A stretch of DNA of 64,000 bases from Morinoia aosen (GCA_030386875.1 CM059569.1:43315842-43379841), one strand, 5' to 3'. Shown: positions 44,300-56,934, numbered from the stretch's first letter. Notes: generated by a model from the sequence alone, not told the origin. Made by a program: numbers and translations.

Positions 44300-46975
44300 A
44301 CCAAGAGATGACCAAGACCAAAGAAGACCAAAAGATTGACCAAGACCAAAGAAGACCAAAAGATTGAACAAGACCAAAGAAGACCAAAAGATTGAACAAG
44401 ACCAAAGAAGACCAAAAGATTGAACCAGACCAAAGAAGACCAAAAGATTGAACCAGACCAAAGAAGACCAAAAGATTGAACAAGACCAAAGAAGACCAAA
44501 AGATTGAACCAGACCAAAGAAGACCAAAAGATTGAACAAGACCAAAGAAGACCAAAAGATTGAACAAGACCAAAGAAGACCAAAAGATTGAACAAGACCA
44601 AAGAAGACCAAAAGATTGAACAAGACCAAAGAAGACCAAAAGATTGAACAAGACCAAAGAAGACCAAAAGATTGAACAAGACCAAAGAAGACCAAAAGAT
44701 TGAACAAGACCAAAGAAGACCAAAAGATTGAACAAGACCAAAGAAGACCAAAAGATTGAACCAGACCAAAGAAGACCAAAAGATTGAACAAGACCAAAGA
44801 AGACCAAAAGATTGAACAAGACCAAAGAAGACCAAAAGATTGAACAAGACCAAAGAAGACCAAAAGATTGAACAAGACCAAAGAAGACCAAAAGATTGAA
44901 CAAGACCAAAGAAGACCAAAAGATTGACCAAGGCCAAAGAAGACCAAAAGATTGAACAAGACCAAAGAAGACCAAAAGATTGAACAAGACCAAAGAAGAC
45001 CAAAAGATTGACCAAGACCAAAGAAGACCAAAAGATTGAACAAGACCAAAGAAGACCAAAAGATTGAACAAGACCAAAGAAGACCAAAAGATTGAACAAG
45101 ACCAAAGAAGACCAAAAGATTGACCAAGACCAAAGAAGACCAAAAGATTGAACAAGACCAAAGAAGACCAAAAGATTGAACAAGACCAAAGAAGACCAAA
45201 AGATTGAACAAGACCAAAGAAGACCAAAAGATTGAACAAGACCAAAGAAGACCAAAAGATTGAACAAGACCAAAGAAGACCAAAAGATTGACCAAGACCA
45301 AAGAAGACCAAAAGATTGAACAAGACCAAAAAAGACCAAAAGATTGAACAAGACCAAAGAAGACCAAAAGATTGAACAAGACCAAAGAAGACCAAAAGAT
45401 TGAACAAGACCAAAGAAGACCAAAAGATTGAACAAGACCAAAGAAGACCAAAAGATTGAACAAGACCAAAGAAGACCAAAAGATTGAACAAGACCAAAGA
45501 AGACCAAAAGATTGACCAAGACCAAAGAAGACCAAAAGATTGAACAAGACCAAAGAAGACCAAAAGATTGAACAAGACCAAAGAAGACCAAAAGATTGAA
45601 CAAGACCAAAGAAGACCAAAAGATTGAACAAGACCAAAGAAGACCAAAAGATTGAACAAGACCAAAGAAGACCAAAAGATTGAACAAGACCAAAGAAGAC
45701 CAAAAGATTGAACAAGACCAAAGAAGACCAAAAGATTGAACAAGACCAAAGAAGACCAAAAGATTGAACAAGACCAAAGAAGACCAAAAGATTGAACAAG
45801 ACCAAAGAAGACCAAAAGATTGAACAAGACCAAAGAAGACCAAAAGATTGAACAAGACCAAAGAAGACCAAAAGATTGAACAAGACCAAAGAAGACCAAA
45901 AGATTGAACAAGACCAAAGAAGACCAAAAGATTGACCAAGACCAAAGAAGACCAAAAGATTGAACAAGACCAAAGAAGACCAAAAGATTGAACAAGACCA
46001 AAGAAGACCAAAAGATTGAACAAGACCAAAGAAGACCAAAAGATTGAACAAGACCAAAGAAGACCAAAAGATTGACCAAGACCAAAGAAGACCAAAAGAT
46101 TGAACAAGACCAAAGAAGACCAAAAGATTGAACCAGACCAAAGAAGACCAAAAGATTGAACAAGACCAAAGAAGACCAAAAGATTGAACAAGACCAAAGA
46201 AGACCAAAAGATTGACCAAGACCAAAGAAGACCAAAAGATTGAACAAGACCAAAAAAGACCAAAAGATTGAACAAGACCAAAGAAGACCAAAAGATTGAA
46301 CAAGACCAAAGAAGACCAAAAGATTGAACAAGACCAAAGAAGACCAAAAGATTGAACCAGACCAAAGAAGACCAAAAGATTGAACAAGACCAAAGAAGAC
46401 CAAAAGATTGAACAAGACCAAAGAAGACCAAAAGATTGAACAAGACCAAAGAAGACCAAAAGATTGAACAAGACCAAAGAAGACCAAAAGATTGAACAAG
46501 ACCAAAGAAGACCAAAAGATTGAACAAGACCAAAGAAGACCAAAAGATTGAACAAGACCAAAGAAGACCAAAAGATTGAACAAGACCAAAGAAGACCAAA
46601 AGATTGACCAAGACCAAAGAAGACCAAAAGATTGAACAAGACCAAAGAAGACCAAAAGATTGACCAAGACCAAAGAAGACCAAAAGATTGAACAAGACCA
46701 AAGAAGACCAAAAGATTGACCAAGACCAAAGAAGACCAAAAGATTGACCAAGACCAAAGAAGACCAAAAGATTGAACAAGACCAAAGAAGACCAAAAGAT
46801 TGAACAAGACCAAAGAAGACCAAAAGATTGAACAAGACCAAAGAAGACCAAAAGATTGAACAAGACCAAAGAAGACCAAAAGATTGAACAAGACCAAAGA
46901 AGACCAAAAGATTGAACAAGACCAAAGAAGACCAAAAGATTGAACAAGACCAAAGAAGACCAAGAGATGAACCAA
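44300..46975 (+). repeat. 28-bp minisatellite, ~95 copies
   Basis: Unit CAAGACCAAAGAAGACCAAA plus AGATTGAA. Variants are AACAAG, ACCAAG and AACCAG at the junction and rare AAAAAAG. The minus strand is stop-free in all three frames, which yields apparent proteins of 900-1,030 codons of an FWSSLVLFNLLVF type; these are artefacts. Confidence 0.95.
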
Positions 46976-47094
46976 GCGAACACCAAGTGATGAACCAAGA
47001 CAAGACCAAAGAAGACCCTAGTGCTCCAACATCAACAATTTTCAGAAGATTGCTGGTCATGCAGCGTTGTGCTGCTGTCTGTCGTGTCATCCCA

Positions 47095-47150
47095 TCTGGG
47101 GGAGGAGGGGGGAGGAGGGGGGAGGAGGAGGGGGGAGGAGAGGGGAGCAC
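47095..47150 (+). repeat. GGGGGAGGA purine tract
   Basis: G/A-only run able to form G-rich or triplex structures. Confidence 0.8.
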
Positions 47151-47169
47151 CTCAGCACAACAATGGTGG

Positions 47170-48290
47170 AGATGAGTATGCGTGCATGACAGTGCTGGGG
47201 GTATAACTAGCGACTGGAGTTTGGTTATTATTATGTTCAATTGACAGGATTCAATATTATCCTCAAATAAATTTACCGGATGTGGATGACAAACAAATAT
47301 ATCCATCCCAACAGTACCCGCCATTAAAATATTCTTGTACTTGTGCACTGGTGAAACTCGTATCACAGATACGGTCATTGAGCGTCCTTATGAGCGTCAC
47401 AGAGAGAGAGACGGAAGAAGTGGACACCAAACAAATACATAAATAGATAAACACACCAAGGGTATTATTACGTAAGATTTCCGCTTTTCCACCGGGGTTT
47501 CGAGTTTGAGAGTCAAGATGCATACTTGAGTGCGTATCCAAGATACGGGAACCCGAGCGCACTGTCATTCAGGGAACTCATCAAAAGAAGGGATGCATCA
47601 TGCCATTGTGCGGTATGGTCCTGAGCAACACATCCGTTCATTCTTTTGTTTAGGGTAGGTTGTAATTTGTACACAACACCAAATCTGTGGTGCGTAAAAT
47701 TCAGGTATGTCGACAGTTTAATCGTATTCATTGTTTTTCCAATTATATATTTAACCAGTGACTACGATGTTTACTATTGTCTACTTCCTAATTAAGGTAT
47801 GTCTGTCGATTTAGGGCTGTGATGTCAAGAAATATTCGAAATCCAATCAGTGTAACTCATTTCCCGTATCAACATTTTTTTGGGTGAAAAACGGTTTTTC
47901 TTTTTTCTTTTCTTCAGCGATGGGAAATTCATTCCACCTTGTTGATAAACTCAGAGAGTTGTAATGTAAAACTCACAACATTCGCGAAAACTCCCGGTGC
48001 CTCTTTTCCAAATTTCTCCAAACTTTTAGGATAAAATTTCAGCGAAGAATGAGAAGAATGATGAATAATAAAATCCTCTGACCACCACACCAACAATCAC
48101 GTCCTGCCATCGCTCCGTAATGCAGCCCCCTATAATTTACAAGGCCATTACGGTCACTTAGCAGGCGCATGCAGCGTGAATATCTGAATATCACCGCCAC
48201 GAAACCGAATGTGAGAAAATTTACTTGTTTCCGTAGAACCACGAAGTTCTTAAGTTGTAAAATTAATTTTTGAGATCTGAACGAAAGACT
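47170..48290. other. Intergenic DNA without recognised genes
   Basis: Contains scattered GTATC-A-GATACG palindromes near 47360 and 47528 like those in the Helitron-like copies. Nothing coding. Confidence 0.5.
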
Positions 48291-48299
48291 TTACCTTTA

Positions 48300-48375
48300 C
48301 AGGAGGTCTAGTGAACAACCCGCAACTTGGCAGGAGGTCAAGGGAACAACCCGCAACTTGGCAGGAGGTCAAGTG
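48300..48375 (+). repeat. ~36-bp short tandem repeat
   Basis: Two to three units of CCGCAACTTGGCAGGAGGTC. Confidence 0.7.
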
Positions 48376-48679
48376 AACAAATCGAGTTCGGGTTTCAAGT
48401 TCAACGCTCAGAACAAGCCGAATCCATATCGCAAGGCCATTCTAAGAAGCATATCGGGTGTAATTGCAGGGTAGAGGATCGATCCGTGGAGAACGGTATA
48501 TTAGACCCATGCCACAAGTGTTCGACATCGTGAGAAAATAAAAAAGTTTATTTCCAATGAAGAGTATACAATGGCTGGTTTTTAAAATACCTGCAGACGT
48601 GATATGCAACAGCGGTAGAGAATTGAAGAAAGACTGAAGCGCCCGATGCTAAAGGCAACGTAACTTTATTAGAAAGTAT

Positions 48680-48902
48680 GGATTTTTTCCAGATAAGCCC
48701 CGCCACTTATGCAACACATAAGTTCATTCACTTGTAACTTTTGAAATAATGCGCCTATCGACTTCAAATTACTCTCAAACGAAATACGAAAATATTCTTT
48801 CGTTTGAGAGTAATTTAAAGTCGATAGGTGCATTATTTCGAAAGTTACAAGTGGGTGAACTTATGTGTTGCATTAGTGGCGGGGCGCATCTGGAAAAGGT
48901 CC
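48680..48902 (+). mobile_element. Foldback MITE family 2, copy 2
   Basis: 223 bp, the same inverted-repeat structure and sequence as 27514-27738, including ACTCTCAAACGAAA...TTTCGTTTGAGAGT in the centre. Flanking duplication not clear. Confidence 0.83.
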
Positions 48903-48904
48903 GA

Positions 48905-50420
48905 GAGTATAGAAGAACGTTCTAAGACCTCCCGATGCTATTCATTCAAAATAGATTTGACCAACTTGCGCGGAAGGAGGACGGTGAGAGGGGATTTTAA
49001 GTCTTCTATTTGCACCAAACGTTACTGTTTGGAATCGCATATTTGTTTATAAAAATATAAAAATAAAGAAAGGAAATAATCAAATAAAAAACACATGAAA
49101 ATACAAATAAATAGAGAAAAACAAAAATGGCTTAATCACTGAAGAACATACTCGAGGCCAAACAACGTGGAGTTTGGAGGGAAGCGTGCGTGGAATATAC
49201 AGATGTATACTTACGCTTTATGCATGTATTAAGTACAATTTAAAGAGTGAAATGCAATCAACAATACATTAATCATCACGTCAAGTTAATAAAATACTAT
49301 GAAATATATAATAGTATTTTGCACTTGAATTGCACTCACCCAGAAACTTAAAATAAATAGGAAATACCTCTATAAACCGAGGCAGAGAATGGTGACGATG
49401 ATATGGAACGTTATTGCAAACAATACGTTAATTATCATGGAGAGAAATCTCCTTCCACTCCTGACATCAAGCCCCGAACTAGACTTTTTTTCGAAATAAA
49501 ATTCTTATGCTGGCTGAGGCGCATTTTATCGTTGCATTAATAAATAAATTTATTAATCGAAATAAATTAATTCCGATTCCTTGTAACAAACTTTCCTATG
49601 TTTTCGGATGAAAATTTACGTGTCTTCCGTGTGAGGCTATCTCAGAATCTCTACATGTATGACTACATGAATAATGCACGTGCTGAAACTCACTGTAAAG
49701 TAAGTCACTAACTTCAACAACTCAAAAATTGATCAAAATATTTACTTGCTCTCAAGCCAATTTCTTTACCGCTGCATCTATAGTTTTGACCGCCCTGCGC
49801 AGAAAGATATCGAGACTCGGACGACTAAAATGATAGATGCTCCGTCGAAAAAGATAAACAGGGTATACCGGTACACGCGAAGTGCCCCTCAAATGGATGT
49901 AATTATATAAACAATGTTTGTTCAACATTCTAATTGCAACGCGAGTAAAAACTTAATATTTGAGGAAATCGTGGGACAAAATTTGAGTATTTGAGCTCAA
50001 TTTTCGGTAAATTGAGAAGAAAATATACTTCAATATAACTTAACGAACATATTTCATAAAACGAACTTTAATTTACGAGTCCCGTGTAACTTCCGAATGG
50101 AAATTTGTTAGTAAACACAATTTTTACCGAACCTGCAAATGACACCATTGGAGTTGAGATTCGGAAATGCACTCCTTTCCAGCGAAGCAATACATCATTT
50201 TTTTCCCCTTCTCACATCCGCCACAGCAATCCAACACTATTGTTGGGGGAGGCAAAGGACTTATCTCCAAAATAATGATCCATAATTACCTTACCTACAA
50301 TTATAACTAGGTTCATTGTAAACCTTAAACAAGTGCGAATAGAACCCTTCTTATAACTCAATGCATCGTTAAAAATAGACAGCGTACGCCTCAACAGAGT
50401 AATTCAGGGCTCATATTTTC
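48905..50420. other. AT-rich intergenic DNA
   Basis: No coding frame or strong repeat seen. Confidence 0.6.
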
Positions 50421-50423
50421 CAG

Positions 50424-50575
50424 GCAACTGGAAATTTCGACAAGAACACACAGACGGACCAAACACCTCACATCGCGGAGGCTACACCGCGACTGGTCCT
50501 GCAACGCTGGATGGGCGACAACAACACAGGCACCCACATGGCGGTCATGGCCCACCACCGCGGCGAAAGAAACAG
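50424..50575 (+). CDS. Candidate isolated exon, function unknown
   Basis: GC-rich 152-base island bounded by TTTTCCAG at the left and AACAG|GTAGCG at the right. In the preferred frame it would encode a stretch including TPRLVLQRWMGDNNTGTHMA. The minus strand is also open across the same interval, so strand is uncertain. No family recognised and no partner exon found. Confidence 0.3.
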
Positions 50576-50619
50576 GTAGCGTCAAACCAGTTTTTTTGTC
50601 ATCGAGAGTCTTGCAATGC

Positions 50620-51013
50620 TGACGTCATGGCAACGGACCAATAGCGACGCTCTATTTTACATCTGTCAACACTGATGGCTCAAAATCTGGCACCGTTATT
50701 GGCCGAACGACATGTCGCAATGGTGACGTCATAAAGTTTGCTTGAAAAGAAGCCGTTCCATTGGCTAGCCGAACATGTGGAGGTGTATTTTCCCCCACAG
50801 AAATGACTCTACCTTGTTTCCTCTGCCATGCCCACCCCCCCTACCTCCCTCCCACCCATCTAGCGTGACGTCACAGCACCTGGAAACGACTCTGAGTTGT
50901 GCCAATAAGCGTGCAGAAATGGCACGGCAAACACTCCGGGCTCAAGAGATTCACTCAAGAGGGAGGGAGACTTTTTTTCGTAGGTGCAACGGTGCCCCAA
51001 AGTGCTGACGTCA
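50620..51013. promoter_or_regulatory. Cluster of four CRE palindromes with CCAAT boxes
   Basis: Perfect TGACGTCA at 50620-50627, 50724-50731, 50866-50873 and 51006-51013. CCAAT or ATTGG at 50638, 50698, 50760 and 50902. Reads as promoter-like DNA; the gene it might serve is not identified. Confidence 0.5.
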
Positions 51014-51034
51014 TCCACGTGTGGACGGCTTATC

Positions 51035-51375
51035 TATTTAGAAATAACGTATCCGCTCAAGGGGATACAATTATTGAATCTATGGGAATTAGGACCTCCA
51101 GGAGGAATGTGTGAGGTCCCTAGCTGAAAGTTGGGGAGGTTTCCATTTTGTCAATACAGAATAGTTCATTTTTTTTTGTTAAGAAACGTCTGCTTTTCGG
51201 TTCACTGCTGTCCTGTTATTCAGCACCTACTTCTTTCTTCTTCAACTTTTATCTTCTTTCATATCCTACTTTTCCAACTTCCTGTTTCTATACACTTTGT
51301 GCACAATTTCCACGCTCCCTCAAGTCCACGTTAAATAGCGCTTCCTTCCTTCCTCTCTTTGGAACGCCAGTGTCG
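51035..51375 (-). mobile_element. AAAGAGAGGAAGGA-family repeat, reverse orientation
   Basis: Reads on the minus strand from CCAAAGAGAGGAAGGAAGG (51350s) to TTGTATCCCCTTGAGCGG (51050s). Abuts a promoter-like block. Confidence 0.65.
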
Positions 51376-51379
51376 TGGT

Positions 51380-52380
51380 TAGGAAAGCTTAAACAAACAT
51401 ATAATCTAACCTTTAGAAATGAAATAGCTTGAAAATTGAAACGAAGCAGATTTTGCAACACAACACCAGAGACAATGAACGCCACAAGCTTCTAACTTCT
51501 GCAAATGCAGGTCTTTTTCATCAGTGAAGTTCATGGTTATAGGTTGAAACTTAATAGTTCATTCCGCATGATAGGTTCAAGATATTGTCAGCTCTCTGTA
51601 GTGTAATGATTAGGAAGTTATAGGGAACTCACAGCTCCAGCTAACAGCTCAGCTAAAACGAGGAGAAACGATCAATGAGAAATTTAAAAATGAAGAAAAT
51701 TCCGATGAAATTAATAATTTCTACTCATAAAAAGCTAGTTTCGACTCAGCTTCGACACCTCATGATCTCAGGATTTTAGTATTTACATATTTTAAAGGGA
51801 CACTCTGACCTGAACAATTTGGACAGTCCGTTCCCTTCGCTAATGGGGAAGAATGGTAGAAATATCTAATGATAGAAATCGCTAATGGTAGAAATCTCCT
51901 CATATCAGCCTAAATTTATTTCATACATATATTTGGCGTGTTTCTTGAGCCGTTTTTGTTTTTATTCGGTGACGTGCTCTGTGTTTTTAACCCTCACGAT
52001 ACATTTTAATGTCTAGAGTTCATTGTACTTTGATCTCTTATTTTAGACATAATGAGTTGTTTTTTGACCTGATGAAGAAGCGGGACTTCGAAACGTTTTC
52101 TTAGTGACGACGATTTTCTTGGAATTTATTTTCTTATAAGGTTGCAACTAAAGCGAAAACAACCGACATGTTCAGATATTCGAAATGAACCAAACGTCCA
52201 CAAAAAATGAACAAGAGAGAAGCTTTTTACTCCCGTAAATACATCACACTCTCACTCTCTGAATTATAAACAGCGCAGGATGAAGAGAAACACAATGGGG
52301 AGCCAGACAACAATGAAGTTAACAGACGTTCCGTTACACAGCTCACGCCATAGAGTCTTCGTGACGCCATTATTAATTTC
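51380..52380. other. AT-rich intergenic DNA
   Basis: No coding frame or strong repeat seen. Confidence 0.55.
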
Positions 52381-52389
52381 GTTGACATA

Positions 52390-52585
52390 TATCGCACCTG
52401 TAACTGGTCATTTACAATCTACGCTCATCTACACGTTACCTCGCACCTGTAACTGGTCATTTACAATCTACACTCTACACGTCAACTCGCACCTGTAACA
52501 GGTCATTTACAATCTACACTCTAAACGTCAACTCGCACCTTTAACTGGTCATTTACAATCTACACTCATCTACACGTCGGTCTCG
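52390..52585 (+). repeat. ~45-55-bp tandem repeat
   Basis: Four units with CGCACCTGTAACTGGTCATT and TACAATCTACACTC. Confidence 0.8.
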
Positions 52586-52790
52586 ATGTAAGCCGCCGGT
52601 GCACACGGAGGAAATTTCCACAATGCTGCCCACCGACCGGTATTCACAAACTCAATTATCAAAAATGCTTCATCAAAGCTGAATGAAGGCACGATAAGTT
52701 CATATTTGCTGTTCCTAAAATATCTCACAACAACTGACTTCGATACTGAACTACTGTTTAAACCCACCGCGGTCAACGATGAAAATTGAT
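52575..52790 (+). mobile_element. CCACCGGTGG-family MITE copy, 5' eroded
   Basis: Matches the body (CACGGAGGAAATTTCCACAATGCTGC region and GAATGAAGGCACGAT). Its left end adjoins a 45-55-bp tandem repeat. Confidence 0.5.
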
Positions 52791-52999
52791 TTATGAAGTG
52801 CACGTCATGAATAACAATAGTTTAATTTCCTATTGATTTAAAACTTTTCTATTTTCCTTCCTTTACTCTTTACCTATTGAACCGACAACACAACGACCGT
52901 CACTAGCCTGGCACTGACGCGAGGTTGTCACCGCCATCACCATGGAGAAGGTACTGCCAATCGGCAGTGAACTTCACAGAGAACGGAATTGGTCTAAAG

Positions 53000-53615
53000 C
53001 AGGGGTTTCTAACTTGGGGTGTTCGCAACCCCTGGTGGCGCGAGACGATATTCCAGGGGGTGCGAGAAAGTCCAGGTAAATAAGAGGATATTGCCCATTT
53101 GGTGGCATTTTTCAGGGGGTGCGAGAAAGTCCAGGTAAATAAGAGGATATTGGCCATTTGGTGGCATTTTTATTCCAAGGGGTGCTAGAAACTCCAGGTA
53201 AATAAGAGGATATTGGCCATTTGGTGGCATTTTTCAGGGGGTGCGAGAAAGCCAGGTAAATAAGAGGATATTGGCCATTTGTTGGCATTTTTATTCCAGG
53301 GGGTGCTAGAAACTCCAAGTAAATAAGAGGATATTGGCTATTTGGTGGCATTTTTATTCCAGGGGGTGCGAGAAAGTCCACGTAAATAACAGGATCTTGG
53401 CCATATGTTGGCATTTTTATTCCAGGGGGTGCTAGAAAGTCCACGTAAATAACAGGATATTGGTCATATGTTTGCATTTTTATTCCAGGGGGTACGAGAA
53501 AGTCCAGGTAAATAACAGGAAATTGGGTATATATTAGCATTATCATCACAAGGGGTAAGAGGTTCGAACGTAAATTCTTTAGGGGTGGGGGCGAAAAAAA
53601 GCTCAAGAACCGCTG
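53000..53615 (+). mobile_element. Non-autonomous hAT-like element with minisatellite interior
   Basis: Left end CAGGGGTTTCTAACTTGGGG, right end complement CAGCGGTTCTTGAGC: imperfect inverted repeats of the hAT type. Flanks GTCTAAAG and GTTTAAAC agree at 6 of 8 bases, fitting an eroded 8-bp duplication. Inside, a ~65-bp unit (GGGGGTGCGAGAAAGTCC ... AATAAGAGGATATTGG ... GGTGGCATTTTTATTCCA) is repeated about eight times. Confidence 0.7.
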
Positions 53616-53898
53616 GTTTAAACGTACGAGGCACCAGAGCTATTTCTAGGACTGAATTTTGAAGTTTGTGTAGACGGCATACGGCGCGTGCGTTGAGTGC
53701 CACTGAAGACCAGTGATGGAGTGTCACGCACACGTGACCACGCACGCGATATTTACATACGGCACCCTGCTATACATGTAGCTGTCGTACATCTAATGTG
53801 AGTGCCTAACATGCTACACATTCCTCCCCTGAGTTCCTTGTTACGAAAACGGTTAGTGTATCGATTTCAAAATAAAATGTTCAAATAAAACGCTGTTT

Positions 53899-54115
53899 AA
53901 CACTTTGACTGCGACGTGCGCCACCGACGGTACACGGAGGCAATTTTCATAATGTTGCTGAGCGACCAGCAGTCAAAAACTGAATTTTCATAAATACTTA
54001 ATCCAAGCTAAATGAAGGCACGATCCAGTCTACGTGTGCTATTTTAAACATTGCGCACTACAATTGACTTCAAATTTAAGTTGAACATTGAACGGAATAT
54101 TTACCAGCCACAAGT
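53899..54115 (+). mobile_element. CCACCGGTGG-family MITE copy
   Basis: Starts TTTAACACTTTGACTGCGAC and ends near CACAAGTGTTGAAG, so both ends of the family are visible. Shares the CATAATGTTGCTG...GACCAGCAGTC body. Confidence 0.6.
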
Positions 54116-54119
54116 GTTG

Positions 54120-56355
54120 AAGAGAAAATCGGCGTGAGCATTGTTAAATCCATCGTTAGACATTGAAACCAATCTCTATTTTCCATTAAGCTTTGCAATT
54201 TACACAACATGTTTTCCGTTTTGCGTAGTGAATGAATTTTGTAATTTATGCATTCTCTAGATTTGATCTCGTAGGAGAATTGTAAGAAGTTCGTCTTCTA
54301 AGAACGAAACAAAAACTATTTTCCTCGCTTCAAATATGTGAGAAATTTAAATGAAAAGATATCTTTAAATTAATTTTGTAGGCGCATTTGTAACGGTGAT
54401 CTAAGCAACAGACCTGGTATTAGCAGTGTCAATTCTTTTAGCAAATCATGCGGGAGAATTTACGGGATGGTTATAATGTGCAGGGAGACATGACTCTCCT
54501 TTATTCATCTTCACGGCAAAATGTGAAATAATAAATCAGGTTAAACATTATTGCACACCCTAGAAGAACGTTGACGGTAGGATGCCCTAGAAGTCGCTGA
54601 ACTTGTTCGGGCCCACAGGTAGCTATACTCAAATTTAACCATTGTACTAGACTTGAGGAACAATCTACCTCTGTATCACCTGTGGTAAATAAATTGTTTA
54701 AATTAACTACTGCAATACCACCTCAGTAAGCCAAGACTGAAGTGCTACGGGGAAACGTTCTTAAGGCACAAACGAGATGCAACGGTAAAGCAAATTGGCC
54801 CCGGAGTGAAAGAGACACGGGGAATTTCCCTGTGGACGAGCTGCAGTGTACACGGTCACCTCGTTGAACTCGAGAGCACACTGCACAATATCTGCAAATA
54901 CTCGAGATCCTAACGCACCCGAGTGTGCCAAAGAAATACATCGTCGGAGTCAGCATTTCCTCCTTACGTATGCAGAGTGTCAACTTTAGGAGACGAGCAT
55001 GCGGAACCTGAGGCATCATGGTCACGGAGACTAGCACGCGCGTCTTGGACACGTGGACTGATGCGCGTATCAGGACTATGTTAACTGATCCTTGTATCAT
55101 GACGTTAACTGATGCGCGTATCATGACTACGTGGAATGGCGTATCATGAGTACATGGACTGGCAGGTGCATGAAAGCTGCACAGGGCATTGAAACTCCGA
55201 CCTTCTCAACTGAGGACTGTGAGAGTTCTTTCTGACGCTCATCCGAAAAAGGGAAAAGTTCTTTCCCTTTAAAAATGAGAGCAGATAGATTAGACGTCAA
55301 AATTTCTCCTCTGGCACTAAAAAACACGAGATTTTCATAACAGCAAATATTCTTAAAAGTCGGAGTTTTTAACACCAAACAACTCATCGTCACACTTGTA
55401 TTCAAGGAATTAGACTTTCAATACTATCCCTGCACACTCGCATTCAAACCAATCAGCTTTCAAGAACCAGCATTTATTACACAGAAAGTCCACACTACGG
55501 GTATTTCACCGTTGCCGCAATATATGCGCTTTCTTCCTCTCAAGGGAGGAGCGGGTGTGTGTGTGGGGACACTAAGCCGCAGCGTTACGCGAAAACATGA
55601 TCATGCATATTTTGAAGCGTTTGCTCTGCTGATGCCACGGGTCCCAACATGGGCAGCCGGCAGCACCTCTCCACTCAGCACAAGCCACTGCCGGACTTCA
55701 CTCACGAGCGCGGAAAAACCCAGTCGCGGAAAAAGCCAGCGTATGCTGAAAAGACGTTTTCATGTTTGGGCTTTGCCAACCGCTAGATGCCTAAGTCGAG
55801 GCTCTTGAACGCTCAATAGAATTGTTGAAGGAAATGGCGGTGTCTGAACGAGGTTCCATAGGAGGGTTATTAAGACAACAATATCTGATGTATACGTATA
55901 GTTCAATGGAACGCACTTAGAATAAGTTGGAAAAAAACTATGATAAATCCGTATTCTGGCACACCAAACGTAGCCCCGAAGGTAACTGACGAGCAATGCG
56001 GTAAAAGAACCAATGAAACGATCTCAGGGTGTCCGAAGCGAGTTAGAAATGAAACATATCGTAGATTTGCACAGTAGAACTCCGTAATCGCACTGAAGCA
56101 TGAACATAGGTGTACAGGATACCAATAGTTGACCAAACGACGCAAAAGGCACATATTATAAAGAAAAGGCAAACCCCTTACATATATAGCAACACAAAAA
56201 TGCAACACACAACAGGTGAAGCACATCACAAAAACAAACGTTACAATGTAAAGCATCGGCAGCGTGACGTTACAGCTGTAACTTCCACCCAGCACATTAC
56301 AAACACAACCACAAACACGTGAATACCAGAGCGTAAAGGTAGAAACGTGGTCGGT
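54120..56355. other. Intergenic DNA
   Basis: Apart from the weak repeat at 55030-55160 I see no gene. 55500-55760 is more GC-rich, but open frames there lack splice or family support. Confidence 0.5.
55030..55160 (+). repeat. Degenerate ~25-30-bp repeat
   Basis: ACTGATGCGCGTATCATGAC-type units, about five copies. Confidence 0.6.
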
Positions 56356-56359
56356 ATTC

Positions 56360-56572
56360 AAGATTACTAAGTACATACTAAGTAAGATTATAAAATACAT
56401 ACTACGTAAGATTACTAAGTACATACTAAGTAAGATTACAAAATACATACTACGTAAGATTACCAAGTACATACTAAGTAAGACTACAAAATACATACTA
56501 CGTAAGATTACTAAGTACATACTAAGTAAGATTACAAAATACATACTACGTAAGATTACTAAGTACATACGC
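56360..56572 (+). repeat. 48-bp repeat built from two 24-bp halves
   Basis: TACGTAAGATTACTAAGTAC alternates with TAAGTAAGATTACAAAATAC. Confidence 0.85.
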
Positions 56573-56934
56573 AACGTTCGGATAATAACAGAAGCAGCGA
56601 GCAGAGACCGAACGCTACAGTTGATAGAACAGGAATGGCAGAAAGTAATAAACGCTAACCAGCTGACCGACCAATGGCCGCACAGAATATCCAAAACTAA
56701 CGCATACATTGTGAAGGGAAAAACGAGTGGAGGATCCAAAGCAGAACTAGAAGAAACAAGAAATCAACATTAAACAGGCAACGAATATGAGACCACGACG
56801 CTTTTGCATTCGTTGCGGTGTATTGGGTGGTCAAAGTGATGCAAAGGGGAAGTTAAACTAGACGACGGTTATAAATGATAGAACAGGACGCAAACAATGA
56901 GTCATACTGTATGATCAGATTGCGATGAAGCCGA

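Noticed and set aside
44219-47378. Open frames of 910-1,034 codons on the minus strand
   Set aside because: All are read through the 28-bp repeat; the unit has no stop in any minus frame, so the openness is automatic.
55903-56739. 278-codon Leu/Cys/Ser-rich minus-strand frame
   Set aside because: Its middle is the 48-bp repeat; flanks have no recognisable domain or splice support.
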